The position numbers and the translations under genes were made by a program. A stretch of DNA of 64,000 bases, taken from assembly GCF_011290505.1 (NCBI RefSeq), contig NZ_JAANPV010000011.1, positions 53,256-117,255 on the forward strand, read 5' to 3'. Positions 1-9,314 of this stretch are shown here, piece by piece. The notes beneath the pieces were generated by a model. The model worked only from the letters and a program-made list of their open reading frames with translations. It did not search any database and had not been told where the DNA came from. The number at the start of each line of letters is the position of its first letter. Positions within the stretch are counted from its first letter, which is position 1. Origin of the DNA: Paenalcaligenes suwonensis (lineage in GTDB: Bacteria > Pseudomonadota > Gammaproteobacteria > Burkholderiales > Burkholderiaceae_B).

Positions 1-94
1 GTGAGCATTTTAAGAGGTTAAGACGCTAACCACCTTATGTTTCATGAGGGTAGGGGGACGCTATATCGCACCTTCCCCCAACATGCCCCAGCAT

Positions 95-3000
95 TTAGAA
101 CCGAATGTTCACATTTGCATTCAGCCCGTTTTGTTTGATGCTAGAGCCAAATTGTCCCTGATAGGCGATGCTAAACACGGTATTTTTTTTAAGCTGAAAG
201 TCCAGTCCACTTGAAACTAGCAGTGTATTGCGGCCAATACTGGTGCCGTTAACAGAAAAGTGATGGGATCCAGCAAACCTAGCTTCTGAGTCAGGAGTGA
301 TGTCGCCAAAAGCATGGCGCCATGCGACATCCGCACGTGCGGTAAGCGGGAGCGTATCCTGATTGAGTTCAGCGGTTATACGTAGCCCTAACGAGGACAG
401 CCCTGTATCCATCGTGTTTTTACCTAAGCTCAAGGCTGCACCATGACGATCTTTTTCACGGAAGGCATTGGTGTTGAGGTGTACATAAGCAAGGTTGGCA
501 TAGGGTTCGATGGCAAGGAATTCGGTTGCTCTATGTGCGTAACCCAGCTCACCAAATATCTGAAACGTGTTGGCTTTGTAATCGGCGGAGAGCGTGTCCT
601 CAAACCCTGCAAACGCGACTGAGCGCTTCATGTCTATGTTGTGCCAGGTGTAGGACAAGCCTGAGCGAAAGGCCAGCACTCCTTGGGTGTAGTTGGCCGC
701 TGTGCCAGCATAGGCGCCGATGGTGTAATCGTCACTTTTGGCCGAAGACTGACGGTCATTCAAGCGGAAGTTCGTGTGGCTGTAACCTGCCAGTAAACCC
801 AAACGCCATGCGTCAAACGCAGGCATATCAACACCCATTAGAAAACCACTGACTCTGGTTTTGCTCTCGGCTACGTTGTGGTTGCCGGAAAGCGTTGTCC
901 AGTCACCAAAACCGTGTGCCCACAGTGCAGGTTGATCCAAAGAGCGGATGGCGGGCAGGTCTGTGCTAGCAAAACTGGGTGATAACTGTTTATACGCTGC
1001 CGTACGGATATAAGCGCTGTTATTGAGCAGGGAAGACTGTATCGCCGCATAGGCCTCACTAGACAGTTGGTCATAGGCCTGACGCGCTTCTTTGCCGTTC
1101 AGAAATAACAGGTGGTCGTGTAAGACTGCGCCTTCGCCCTGACTTTGTAGTGCTGTGGCTGTGCTTCGTTGGTTAGCGGTGGCAGCTATATCTGCAAAAG
1201 CAACGGCAGAGCGGCTGGTATCGAGAAAGACATGGTTGGCATCATAATTCAGCGCAAAGTTGATGAAAGGTGTTTGGGCAACCAAATCACCGCTTAAATC
1301 GCCGTAGCTACCGACTACACCATTGGATGCGCTGAGTAGGGTGTAGCGCGTTGTTGCACCACCGCTGCCAACCCCTTGGCGCATTAGTTCAAGTGAGGCA
1401 TCGTTATCAATTTGTGCAGCACCATTGACGGCAATCTTGTCTGCACCAACTCCCATAGACAGCCCAGCTACATAGGTAGAACCTGCTTGCTGATTAAAAG
1501 AGCCATTGACGGTTAATGTGCCTAGTGCGTGTGTGGCATCAAGGGTGCTACCGGGAGACACCTTCCCGCCTTGTACGAGGGTGAGATCACCAACCGAACC
1601 TGTGCCAGCTAACTGACCCGCCTGTGAGACGTGAGTGGCGGAGGTAATGCTACCGTTGACTTCCAAGCTACCGCCTACAATGTTGGTGGGGCCTTGATAG
1701 GTGCTTTGTCCTGTCAGTACCAGTACACCGTCCCCGCGTTTGGTGAGGTTACCTATACCAGAAATAGCGTTTGACCAGATAGAGGAAACGCCTTGTGTGT
1801 CCACATCAAACACGCCGGTGTAACGAAACTCCATGGGGCCATCAACGGCGGCACCTAGATTCAGTAGGCCTTGGCCAAATTTATCATGATCGGTGTAGCC
1901 GTTTTTTGTGGTGGTGGTTAACAAGGTTTCAATGGTTTGGCGTGCCGTCATATAGGGAAAGGCAGAGCGTACAACCGCCGCTGCACCGGCCACATGCGGC
2001 GATGCCATGGAGGTTCCTTGTAGGTGTTGGTAGGGACGATTGCCATTGATGCTGTCGCCTTGTGGCCAGGTGGAGTAAATACCGTCCTTATCATTGGATG
2101 TCATGTCTCCACCGGGGGCCGCCATACACCACTCGGCGGTGGCGCCGCATTCATTGCTGTAAGGCGCGAGATTACCGTGCTTATCAACCGCGACCACGAC
2201 GATCAGAGAGCCTGCTAAGTCAGAAAAATCCATATTCTGTAAGGCAGGATCAGTAGGGCTTAAGAAACTATAGGTGTTTGGATTTTCAGGATCAAAGGCG
2301 TCGTCTTCTGTGTCGAGCAAACGAATGTTTCCGCTACGGATAACATCAGGCGTAATCAGCGGGAGCATCCCATTTCCCGTGGGCATCGCGGTATAGGCAC
2401 CGGGCTGATCTTGGCGTTCATTACCCGCAGCAAACACCATCACTACATCGCTGTCAGCGGCATGCTTCATGGCATGGTAGGTTTGCCATAACTCTTCAGG
2501 GCTTTCGGCTATAGGTTGATAGCTTAGTACCTGATAGTGCGGATTAAGCGTGCCATCCTCAAGCAACAGATTTGGAAAAGCGTTAGGCCCATAACTACCA
2601 TTAATGACTTTTGCGCCGTGGTCGGCAGCATAAATCAGAGCTTGGTTATCCGGAGTCCAGTCTGCATCGCGCCCTGTAACTTCAATGGCGCGTAAGGGCA
2701 TCAGTATCGCGTCATAGGCCACACCTTGCATGCCAGAACCATTGCGACCAGCGGCGATAATTCCCGCAACATGGTCGCCGTGCCCAGCAAGGGAGCCGTC
2801 GCTTTGATCAATGCCTGGAAACACATTATGGGTGGCTTGGTCGTCGCCAAAGTTAAACAACAGAGGTGACACACGACCTGCGTATTCTGGGTGATTGGCG
2901 TCTAGCCCAGAGTCGATCACAGCAACGATAATGCCTTTTCCTGTATAGCCTTTTAGATAGGCGGGCAGGGCATTGATCATGCCTAGTCCCCAGTTGGCAC

Positions 3001-3118
3001 GGTATTCTGCATCGGCTACAGGTGGGGGCGTTGAGGAGGTTTGTGCATAGACCAAGCTAGGCGTTATGAGTGCCGAGCTTAGGGATATCAGTATTATTTT
3101 TTTTCTTAAGCCATACAT
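95..3118 (-). CDS. Autotransporter serine protease (subtilisin/S8 passenger)
   Basis: Secreted subtilisin-like protease of about 1007 residues, exported by its own C-terminal outer membrane barrel (type V secretion). A signal peptide (MYGLRKKIILI start) precedes the S8 domain. The triad is visible as Asp in VAVIDSGLD (about residue 69), His in GHGDHVAG (about 113) and Ser in GTSMASPHVAG (about 370). A passenger-associated repeat (GDGVLVLTGQSTYQG) follows, then a barrel of about 280 residues ending in the usual terminal Phe. The ATG at 3118 is preferred because GGTGA lies 5 nt upstream; the ATG at 3142 has no Shine-Dalgarno. Divergent from a second protease autotransporter with a similar barrel. 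Family known; substrate unknown. Confidence 0.93.
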   Translation of the reverse strand: MYGLRKKIILISLSSALITPSLVYAQTSSTPPPVADAEYRANWGLGMINALPAYLKGYTGKGIIVAVIDSGLDANHPEYAGRVSPLLFNFGDDQATHNVFPGIDQSDGSLAGHGDHVAGIIAAGRNGSGMQGVAYDAILMPLRAIEVTGRDADWTPDNQALIYAADHGAKVINGSYGPNAFPNLLLEDGTLNPHYQVLSYQPIAESPEELWQTYHAMKHAADSDVVMVFAAGNERQDQPGAYTAMPTGNGMLPLITPDVIRSGNIRLLDTEDDAFDPENPNTYSFLSPTDPALQNMDFSDLAGSLIVVVAVDKHGNLAPYSNECGATAEWCMAAPGGDMTSNDKDGIYSTWPQGDSINGNRPYQHLQGTSMASPHVAGAAAVVRSAFPYMTARQTIETLLTTTTKNGYTDHDKFGQGLLNLGAAVDGPMEFRYTGVFDVDTQGVSSIWSNAISGIGNLTKRGDGVLVLTGQSTYQGPTNIVGGSLEVNGSITSATHVSQAGQLAGTGSVGDLTLVQGGKVSPGSTLDATHALGTLTVNGSFNQQAGSTYVAGLSMGVGADKIAVNGAAQIDNDASLELMRQGVGSGGATTRYTLLSASNGVVGSYGDLSGDLVAQTPFINFALNYDANHVFLDTSRSAVAFADIAATANQRSTATALQSQGEGAVLHDHLLFLNGKEARQAYDQLSSEAYAAIQSSLLNNSAYIRTAAYKQLSPSFASTDLPAIRSLDQPALWAHGFGDWTTLSGNHNVAESKTRVSGFLMGVDMPAFDAWRLGLLAGYSHTNFRLNDRQSSAKSDDYTIGAYAGTAANYTQGVLAFRSGLSYTWHNIDMKRSVAFAGFEDTLSADYKANTFQIFGELGYAHRATEFLAIEPYANLAYVHLNTNAFREKDRHGAALSLGKNTMDTGLSSLGLRITAELNQDTLPLTARADVAWRHAFGDITPDSEARFAGSHHFSVNGTSIGRNTLLVSSGLDFQLKKNTVFSIAYQGQFGSSIKQNGLNANVNIRF

Positions 3119-3184
3119 AAAAGTCACCCTCACATCATTCATTGTTATTTAGCGCCATAGTAATGGTGCTGTGCAGCGATTGGC

Positions 3185-3247
3185 TATCACTGAAAATGGG
3201 TAGTAGGGGCAGCGCTGACTGCCGTATATACCAGTTTTCAGTGATGG
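3185..3247. promoter_or_regulatory. Inverted repeat in the divergent autotransporter promoter region
   Basis: TATCACTGAAAATGGGTA (3185-3202) faces TACCAGTTTTCAGTGATGG (3229-3247). The reverse complement of the first matches the second at about 15 of 18 positions, separated by 26 nt. An exact 19-bp copy of the right arm occurs at 49126-49144. The position between two divergent genes suggests an operator or shared promoter element; the binding factor is unknown. Confidence 0.5.
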
Positions 3248-3351
3248 TTTTGCGCTATGTGGAACAGTATGATTAGTACCGCGCGCAGGTGGGTATCGCT
3301 GCGTTTCCAAAAAAACATATAGGCAGTGGATACCTCGTTGAGGAGGAAATA

Positions 3352-6300
3352 ATGACATTCAAGTTGATCGCAAGGCCGGTACTGTTACCTTGTTTATCTA
3401 GCAGCCTTCTGTACGTGGCGCTGAGTAACCCCGCTGCGGCAATTAGTTCTCATGTGGTCGAGAGTGCTGACGGCGCTCCCTTTATTACGCTGCGGTTTTT
3501 TGATGTGGGTGATGGGCCTTATGCGGCTGGCCCAGCGTCGACTTGGAACCTGAGTGACCAGCACAAAGCACAACTTATTGCGGCAACACACTATTGGTCA
3601 GAGATTATTCAGCCCGTAACTGGGAAAAACCCAGCTATCCTGAATGTGGGTACAGCGACGGGGAATTGGGGAGGCTCGGCTTCAAGCCATAATGCCACGA
3701 TGCAGGACGGTGCGCCTACGACGGTACAGGCAGCATTGACCGATCAGTATTACACCAATCTGAGCTATGGCGCGCACGGTGCTATTACAGTAACCGACAA
3801 AGTTGGCACAATGGATTGGTCTGCAGCTCCCTATACGCCGTCCCATATCGCGCTGAGTAGCGAAACGTCGTTAAGTACAGTGATGATCCACGAAATAGCG
3901 CATGCTCTAGGTGTGGCCTCGAATGCGTTCAGTGTGATAGATCAAAATAACAATCGGGTAGCAGGATTTGGTGATAGTAATTATTACGGATTTGATGCCT
4001 GGAGCATGCATTTACGTGATGATAATGACAATCCAGCAAGGGCTGGGCAATATATCAATTGCAATGGTTGTTATGTTCCTGCTGGTGAGGATGCTTTTGA
4101 TGTACGCAACGATCAAGCCTATTTTACTGGTAGCCATGTCAGTGACGTGTTGAATGGGGCAATGAAAGGTCTGCCAATGCGTATTGGTACGGATTATGGC
4201 CCTTACGATCAACCGTTTTTCAGTCATATAGAGCTAAAAAATGGGCTGATGAGTCATCAGTATTATCGTAATTACACGACGTTGATGGAAGCCGAGTTAG
4301 CCGCTTTACAAGACATAGGCTACACCATTGATAGGCGCAATTTTTATGGCAGCTCTGTGTATGGGGATGGACAGACACTCACCAATAACAATCCTTATTT
4401 TGGGCGCAATGCAACCGGTACGGATTACCTTGCTAATACCTATAACAGCGCGACGCTAGGCTTAGGGTTGCATGTGTATGGTAGTCATAACAGCATTACC
4501 CAGAATGCTGATTTATTGTCGGCCGGAGCTGGTGGCGGTGGTATTCGTGTTGATGGTGAAGGTAATAACCTGAAGATTGCACCGGGTGTGCGTGTCTATG
4601 CAGATGGTGAAAATGGTCGTGCGGTTATGTTTGCCTATGGTAAAGATCACACCTTAACCCACCGTGGTGATGTTCAAGCACTGGGTGATAACGGTATCGC
4701 GGTTAGCTTTGATTTTGGCCATAATTCGCGTGGTGATGCAACGGGTTACCGTGGTTCCTATATTCTCTCTACATACGATAGTACCCCTCAGAAAGACGCG
4801 CAGATTTGGTCTGAATTGAATGGTGCTTTGGTTTCAAGCTTTGATTTGACGGGTCGTGTGGCTGGGAAAAAAGCGGCAATTTTCATGTCTGAAAATGCGT
4901 ACGTTGAAGATATCAATGTGATGCAGGGCGCACATATTTCTGGCGATATCATTTCAGACTACTCAGAACTGGACGACAATCATAACCTGCGTTTGACGCA
5001 GCTTCGTTTCGGTCTAGAGGCTGACGAAGAAGGGCGCGCCACACATCACGCAGACGCGAATTTTGCCATTGGCTATGCGGGTAACATTGTGGGTCAGAAT
5101 ATCTCCTTCCAAGCGTTAGGGGGCACGTCTGTACTGACAGGTAACCATGACCTCTTTGAAGTGTTGGTGGACCGAAATGCAACACTGGCGGGGCGTGGTG
5201 AGTACACCATCGCGACGAATCGTTATTTTAATAACCGTGGCACGTTGTTTGTTCCTCAGGTAGGCGACGCCATCACAGTGCATGGCAACTATGATCAGAC
5301 CGCAGCAGGTACCTTGCAGGTAGCGTTTAACAATCAACAGCAGATCAGTAGTCTGATTGTGAATGGTCGCGCAGATATTGATGGCAGCATCATGTTTACA
5401 CCCGAACAAGGCTACTACCATAATGGCTTCACGGTGACGTCAGACCAGTGGCTGCAAGCCAATGCGATCAATGGCGGGTTTACGGATATGTCTACCGCGA
5501 TTGTGTCCCCAACGCTTACCGCGACAACTACCGATAATGGTCAGAATAGCTATACGGTTGCTTTAGGCCGCCAAGAGGATGCCTATTCGCACTATGCGGA
5601 TGGTCAGAATGCTCAGGCAGTTGGTGTGGCTCTTTATGGGGTAGCAAACAGCGAAACCCCAGAGCTGCAGGGGCTGATTACCATGCTGGACTTTTCAGCA
5701 ATAGATGGTTCCGATATTCGTGCTGCTTTGCCGCAATTGTCCAGTGAGGCTTATGCGTCTGCACAAGGAGTTTTGATGCAGGACAGTGCGGCAACGCGTA
5801 ACGCGGCGAATAACCGTTTGCAGCAAGCCTTTGGCCCAGAGTTTTCCGTAGCGGTGGCACAGGCGAGTAAGGATGCAAGCGGTACGGCTGCTTGGGTATC
5901 CATGCACAATCGCTGGAATAAGCAATCGGGTAATAGCAATACAGCACGTACTACCTCCACACTGGATGGATTTACCATGGGTGTTGATACCAGTCTTAAC
6001 CAGAACTGGCGTCTGGGCGTGTTAGCCGGCTATGGTCATTCCTCGTTCAAGATCAGAGATCGTGCTGCTTCGGGTTCTAGCAATACTTACAGCTTAGGGG
6101 CTTATGCAGGCAGTGAGTGGGAGGTTGCCGGTGGGGCATTGGGTCTGCGTAGCGGGCTTGCCTATGCCTGGCATGATGTGGACATGAAGCGCTCTGTGGC
6201 GTTTGCTGGTTTTAGTGACTCGCTGTCTGCGGATTACAAGGCGGGTACTTTCCAGGTTTTTGGTGAAGTGGGCTATAAGCTGAATGTGAGCCAGAGTACT

Positions 6301-6723
6301 GTGGTAGAGCCGTATGCTAGTGTGGCCTATGTTCGCCTGCATACAGACGGCTTTGATGAAAAAGGCAAAAATGGTGTTGCGCTGGCCGTTAATTCGGCCA
6401 CCATGGACACCACCTTATCGACGCTAGGTGTGCGGGTTGCAGGTAGTATGGACCTTGGCAATGCTGCCGTCACTGCGCGGGCTGATCTGGGGTGGAGGCA
6501 CGCTTCTGGCGATGTGATACCAACGTCAACTGCTAGCTTTGTAGCTGGGTCCAACAACTTTGTCGCGCTTGGTAACTCCATAGGCAAAGATACGGCGTTG
6601 GTGGAAACTGGGTTTGATGTGGCGCTAAGCAAAAACGCCAAGTTTGGGGTGTCGTATCAGGGGCAGTTCGGTTCAGGCTTGAATCAGAACGGCGTGAATG
6701 CGCACGTTAACGTGAGGTTCTGA
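3352..6723 (+). CDS. Autotransporter with putative leishmanolysin-like zinc metalloprotease passenger
   Basis: About 1123 residues. A signal peptide is followed by a passenger with a zinc-protease helix HEIAHALG (His180, Glu181, His184). About 108 residues later comes SHIELKNGLMSH, giving a candidate third ligand His292 and a Met-turn Met300, then AELAALQDIGY. That long spacing resembles family M8 (leishmanolysin) rather than classic metzincins, where the third His lies in HExxHxxGxxH; here that position is Ser. A beta-helical stretch follows, then a C-terminal autotransporter barrel ending in Phe. The barrel shares long segments with the neighbouring S8 autotransporter (for example DMKRSVAFAGF and LSADYKA). 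GAGGAGG upstream of the ATG at 3352 fixes the start. Activity is inferred. Confidence 0.88.
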   Translation: MTFKLIARPVLLPCLSSSLLYVALSNPAAAISSHVVESADGAPFITLRFFDVGDGPYAAGPASTWNLSDQHKAQLIAATHYWSEIIQPVTGKNPAILNVGTATGNWGGSASSHNATMQDGAPTTVQAALTDQYYTNLSYGAHGAITVTDKVGTMDWSAAPYTPSHIALSSETSLSTVMIHEIAHALGVASNAFSVIDQNNNRVAGFGDSNYYGFDAWSMHLRDDNDNPARAGQYINCNGCYVPAGEDAFDVRNDQAYFTGSHVSDVLNGAMKGLPMRIGTDYGPYDQPFFSHIELKNGLMSHQYYRNYTTLMEAELAALQDIGYTIDRRNFYGSSVYGDGQTLTNNNPYFGRNATGTDYLANTYNSATLGLGLHVYGSHNSITQNADLLSAGAGGGGIRVDGEGNNLKIAPGVRVYADGENGRAVMFAYGKDHTLTHRGDVQALGDNGIAVSFDFGHNSRGDATGYRGSYILSTYDSTPQKDAQIWSELNGALVSSFDLTGRVAGKKAAIFMSENAYVEDINVMQGAHISGDIISDYSELDDNHNLRLTQLRFGLEADEEGRATHHADANFAIGYAGNIVGQNISFQALGGTSVLTGNHDLFEVLVDRNATLAGRGEYTIATNRYFNNRGTLFVPQVGDAITVHGNYDQTAAGTLQVAFNNQQQISSLIVNGRADIDGSIMFTPEQGYYHNGFTVTSDQWLQANAINGGFTDMSTAIVSPTLTATTTDNGQNSYTVALGRQEDAYSHYADGQNAQAVGVALYGVANSETPELQGLITMLDFSAIDGSDIRAALPQLSSEAYASAQGVLMQDSAATRNAANNRLQQAFGPEFSVAVAQASKDASGTAAWVSMHNRWNKQSGNSNTARTTSTLDGFTMGVDTSLNQNWRLGVLAGYGHSSFKIRDRAASGSSNTYSLGAYAGSEWEVAGGALGLRSGLAYAWHDVDMKRSVAFAGFSDSLSADYKAGTFQVFGEVGYKLNVSQSTVVEPYASVAYVRLHTDGFDEKGKNGVALAVNSATMDTTLSTLGVRVAGSMDLGNAAVTARADLGWRHASGDVIPTSTASFVAGSNNFVALGNSIGKDTALVETGFDVALSKNAKFGVSYQGQFGSGLNQNGVNAHVNVRF

Positions 6724-6750
6724 GGAAAGCGTAGAACGTACAACTCATAA

Positions 6751-6777
6751 AAACGGGGCGCATTAAGCGCCCCGTTT
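6751..6777. terminator. Bidirectional hairpin terminator
   Basis: Perfect 11-bp stem AAACGGGGCGC / GCGCCCCGTTT with loop ATTAA, between the autotransporter gene and the convergent small peptide gene. Confidence 0.85.
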
Positions 6778-6795
6778 CGTGTTCATGGCTAGGGG

Positions 6796-6927
6796 TTAAA
6801 TGATGCAGGCCCCGCCTTCGCAGTCGTTGCTAGCTTCTATCTCTTCTTGGTTATCAATGAACTCTTGATGCTTTTCGTTGAGTTTTTTCTCCATCTCTTC
6901 GTCTAATTCAAAGTTATCAATATCCAT
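6796..6927 (-). CDS. 43-residue acidic peptide with C-terminal Cys-rich tail
   Basis: Small gene not assigned to any family. The peptide starts MDIDNFELDEEMEKK, is highly charged and predicted helical, and ends NDCEGGACII, with two Cys four residues apart. The ATG at 6927 has TTAGGTG about 5 nt upstream, and the stop is followed by a strong hairpin, so expression is plausible. The layout of an acidic leader followed by a short Gly/Cys tail resembles precursors of modified peptides, but no maturase or transporter lies nearby. A free metal-binding or disulfide peptide is equally possible. Function is not assigned. Confidence 0.6.
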   Translation of the reverse strand: MDIDNFELDEEMEKKLNEKHQEFIDNQEEIEASNDCEGGACII

Positions 6928-7012
6928 GTTTTCACCTAAGCAGAGTTGAGTTATGCCGCTCCAGTATAGGTGATTTGGGTGGCTGTAGTCAGGGCGTGCT
7001 CGTTATTATTTA

Positions 7013-7921
7013 TTACGCCACGCTCAGTTCTGCCTCTAGCATTTTCAGCATGGCATGTACCTTAGGCTGCAATTGGCGTCCTAGCGGCCACAGCAAGTGT
7101 AAGGCTAGCCCCTCTACGGCCAACTCGGGTAAGACAATAATTAATTCGCCTCGCTCTAGTTCATCGTGTATTAACCAGGTCGCCAGTTGTGCCATACCAA
7201 AGCCAGCTTTAACGGCAGCGACTTGTGCTTCACCGTTGCCCACGACCATACGCCCCTCAATAGCATGACGCTCGGTATGGTGCTGGCTATGTGCGAGTAA
7301 CCAAGGGCTGGTTGTACCATCGGCTTTACCGTAAAGCACCGCATCGTGTGTGAGCAACTGCTCTATAGAGTGGGGTGTGCCGCGACGCGCCAGATAGCTG
7401 GGGGCAGCACAAAACACTAAACGTTCTTTACCGAGGTAGTGATGCCCGATGGTAGTAGGCCAGTGCTCTGGGCCGCCTATGCGTACGGCAATGTCTATAT
7501 TGTCGTCGTGCAAATCACTGAATCGGTCGCTAAGAGAAATATGTGGTCGTAAATAAGGGTGCTGTGTCGCAAATTGCAGCACAGTAGGCCACACATGTAA
7601 GCGCCCAAAGGTAGCGGGGGCATCAATGCGTAAACGGCCAGCAGGCGCATGATGGTGTGCAGAGAGTACGGCTTCAGCTTCTTTAAGCTCTTTGAGTACA
7701 CGCTGGCAAGTGACGTAAAACGCCGTACCAGCATCGGTGAGCGTTAGCGTGCGAGTAGTGCGTTCAAATAACCGTACGCCTAGGCGGCTTTCTAACTTGG
7801 CGACGCTTTTACTAATGGCGGAGTTAGTGAGATTGAGTCGCTCAGCAGCAGCGGTAAAACTGCCAGCATCAGCGGTGACTACAAAGTTTTCTATGCCTTT
7901 AAGGCGCTCGCTTTGATTCAT
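7013..7921 (-). CDS. LysR-family transcriptional regulator
   Basis: 302 residues from the ATG at 7921 (MNQSERLKGIENF). The N-terminal winged helix-turn-helix (FVVTADAGSFTAAAERL and AISKSVAKLESRLG, residues about 8-55) is followed by the periplasmic-binding-like effector domain. Typical length for the family. An upstream extension to 7972 would place residues before the conserved HTH start and is rejected. Divergent from an MFS exporter with 114 bp between them, the usual layout for a LysR protein controlling its neighbour. The effector is unknown. Confidence 0.92.
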   Translation of the reverse strand: MNQSERLKGIENFVVTADAGSFTAAAERLNLTNSAISKSVAKLESRLGVRLFERTTRTLTLTDAGTAFYVTCQRVLKELKEAEAVLSAHHHAPAGRLRIDAPATFGRLHVWPTVLQFATQHPYLRPHISLSDRFSDLHDDNIDIAVRIGGPEHWPTTIGHHYLGKERLVFCAAPSYLARRGTPHSIEQLLTHDAVLYGKADGTTSPWLLAHSQHHTERHAIEGRMVVGNGEAQVAAVKAGFGMAQLATWLIHDELERGELIIVLPELAVEGLALHLLWPLGRQLQPKVHAMLKMLEAELSVA

Positions 7922-7939
7922 GCTAGCTCTTTTATTGGG

Positions 7940-7997
7940 GGAATTTAATTCCATAGTTATAAGAAAAAACATCCAAGATAAGAGTTTAATTCTTAAA
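7940..7997. promoter_or_regulatory. Candidate operator between LysR and MFS genes
   Basis: GGAATTTAATTCC (7940-7952) is a perfect palindrome about one central base, and TTTAA-TTC-TTAAA (7985-7997) is a second dyad. Both lie in the divergent promoter region and are plausible LysR binding sites. No footprint can be inferred. Confidence 0.4.
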
Positions 7998-8035
7998 TAG
8001 ACTGTATGCCATCGTAGCTATAACAGGGAATAGTA

Positions 8036-9220
8036 ATGTCGGTTGGCGTAGCATCTGATTCTGCAATGCATGCAGAGAAAAGCACGTGGTCTATTGTTAT
8101 GCTGGCAGTGGCAGCGTTTGTGATTGTGACCACAGAATATGTGATTGTGGGGTTGTTGCCCGTTCTCGCACGCGATATGGGGGTAACAATATCGGTGGCG
8201 GGGCAGTTGGTGACGCTGTTTGCGTTTACGGTGATGGTGTGTGGGCCAGTATTAACAGTACTGTTGTCACATGTAGAGCGTAAACGTTTATTTGTCAGCA
8301 TCTTACTGATATTTGCGGCTGCCAATGCGCTGGCAGCGGTGGCATCCAGCTTATGGGTGTTGGCCATAGCGCGTTTTATACCTGCATTGGTGCTCCCGGT
8401 GTTTTGGGGAACTGCCAGCGAAACTGCAGCCCAAATAGTGGGAGTAAAGCGTGCGGGTCGTGCGGTATCGCAGGTTTATCTGGGTATTTCAGCCGCCTTG
8501 TTGTTTGGCATTCCGTTAGGAACGGTAGCGGCTACCCACTTTGGCTGGCGCAGTACATTTTGGTTGTTGGCGGGGTTGGCGTTAGTGATGGCGGTAGGTT
8601 TGGCTGTGTGGATGCCAACCGTAGCGCAACCACACCGACTCGCTATTCGTGAGCAATTACGCATTTTTCACGATAGACGTTTTGTGTTGAATATCGTGTT
8701 ATCAGTGCTGGTGTTTACCGCCATGTTCACCGCCTATACGTATTTGGCGGATATGTTAGAAACCGTCGCTAAGGTTAAGGCTACACAGGTAGGTTGGTGG
8801 TTGATGGGGTTTGGGGCAGTAGGCTTAGTGGGGAATTGGCTGGGTGGTCGTTATGTGGATCGCAGTCCGTTGGGTAGTACGGTAGTGTGTGTAGCAGTGA
8901 TGGGGTTAGGGATGACGACCAGTGTGCTTGGTGCTCAGTCGTGGTTTTGGCTGATGCTGGCTTTGGCGGTTTGGGGTATAGCGTACACGGCACTTTTTCC
9001 TATTTGCCAAGTGCGGGTGATGAAGGCTGCTACCCATGCACAAGCGTTGGCTGGCACCTTAAATGTCTCGGCGGCGAATGCCGGTACAGGCTTGGGGGCA
9101 ATGCTGGGTGGGGCGGTGATTCCCGTGTTAGGTACAGAAAGTATCGTGTATGTGGCAACAGTTATCGCTGTAGTGGCATGTGCGTTAGCGATAGCGATGA
9201 TGCGACGCGTGGGCGGCTAG
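8036..9220 (+). CDS. MFS transporter, drug/sugar efflux type (AraJ/SotB-like DHA1)
   Basis: 394 residues with about 12 predicted membrane helices. The N-terminal TEYVIVGLLPVLARDMGVT segment and the VERKRLF loop after helix 2 fit the DHA1 efflux branch (AraJ/YdhP/SotB group) of the major facilitator superfamily. It would act in the inner membrane, probably as a proton-driven exporter. Substrate cannot be read from sequence. Divergent from the LysR regulator at 7013-7921, which probably controls it. Confidence 0.88.
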   Translation: MSVGVASDSAMHAEKSTWSIVMLAVAAFVIVTTEYVIVGLLPVLARDMGVTISVAGQLVTLFAFTVMVCGPVLTVLLSHVERKRLFVSILLIFAAANALAAVASSLWVLAIARFIPALVLPVFWGTASETAAQIVGVKRAGRAVSQVYLGISAALLFGIPLGTVAATHFGWRSTFWLLAGLALVMAVGLAVWMPTVAQPHRLAIREQLRIFHDRRFVLNIVLSVLVFTAMFTAYTYLADMLETVAKVKATQVGWWLMGFGAVGLVGNWLGGRYVDRSPLGSTVVCVAVMGLGMTTSVLGAQSWFWLMLALAVWGIAYTALFPICQVRVMKAATHAQALAGTLNVSAANAGTGLGAMLGGAVIPVLGTESIVYVATVIAVVACALAIAMMRRVGG

Positions 9221-9314
9221 TTGTCACCTGATTGCTTTACAATGCCTGCTGTACCTTTGTACATAACGCAGGCCGTATATGACAGCCGCCTTTTTCCTTT
9301 TCTGATACCAACTT

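Noticed and set aside
1..94. Terminator after the first autotransporter gene
   Set aside because: GGGGGA (53-58) and TTCCCCC (73-79) can pair, but the stem is short and no T-tract follows on the minus strand.
3883..3915. Classic metzincin motif HExxHxxGxxH in the second autotransporter
   Set aside because: The third position is Ser, not His; an M8-like late ligand fits better.
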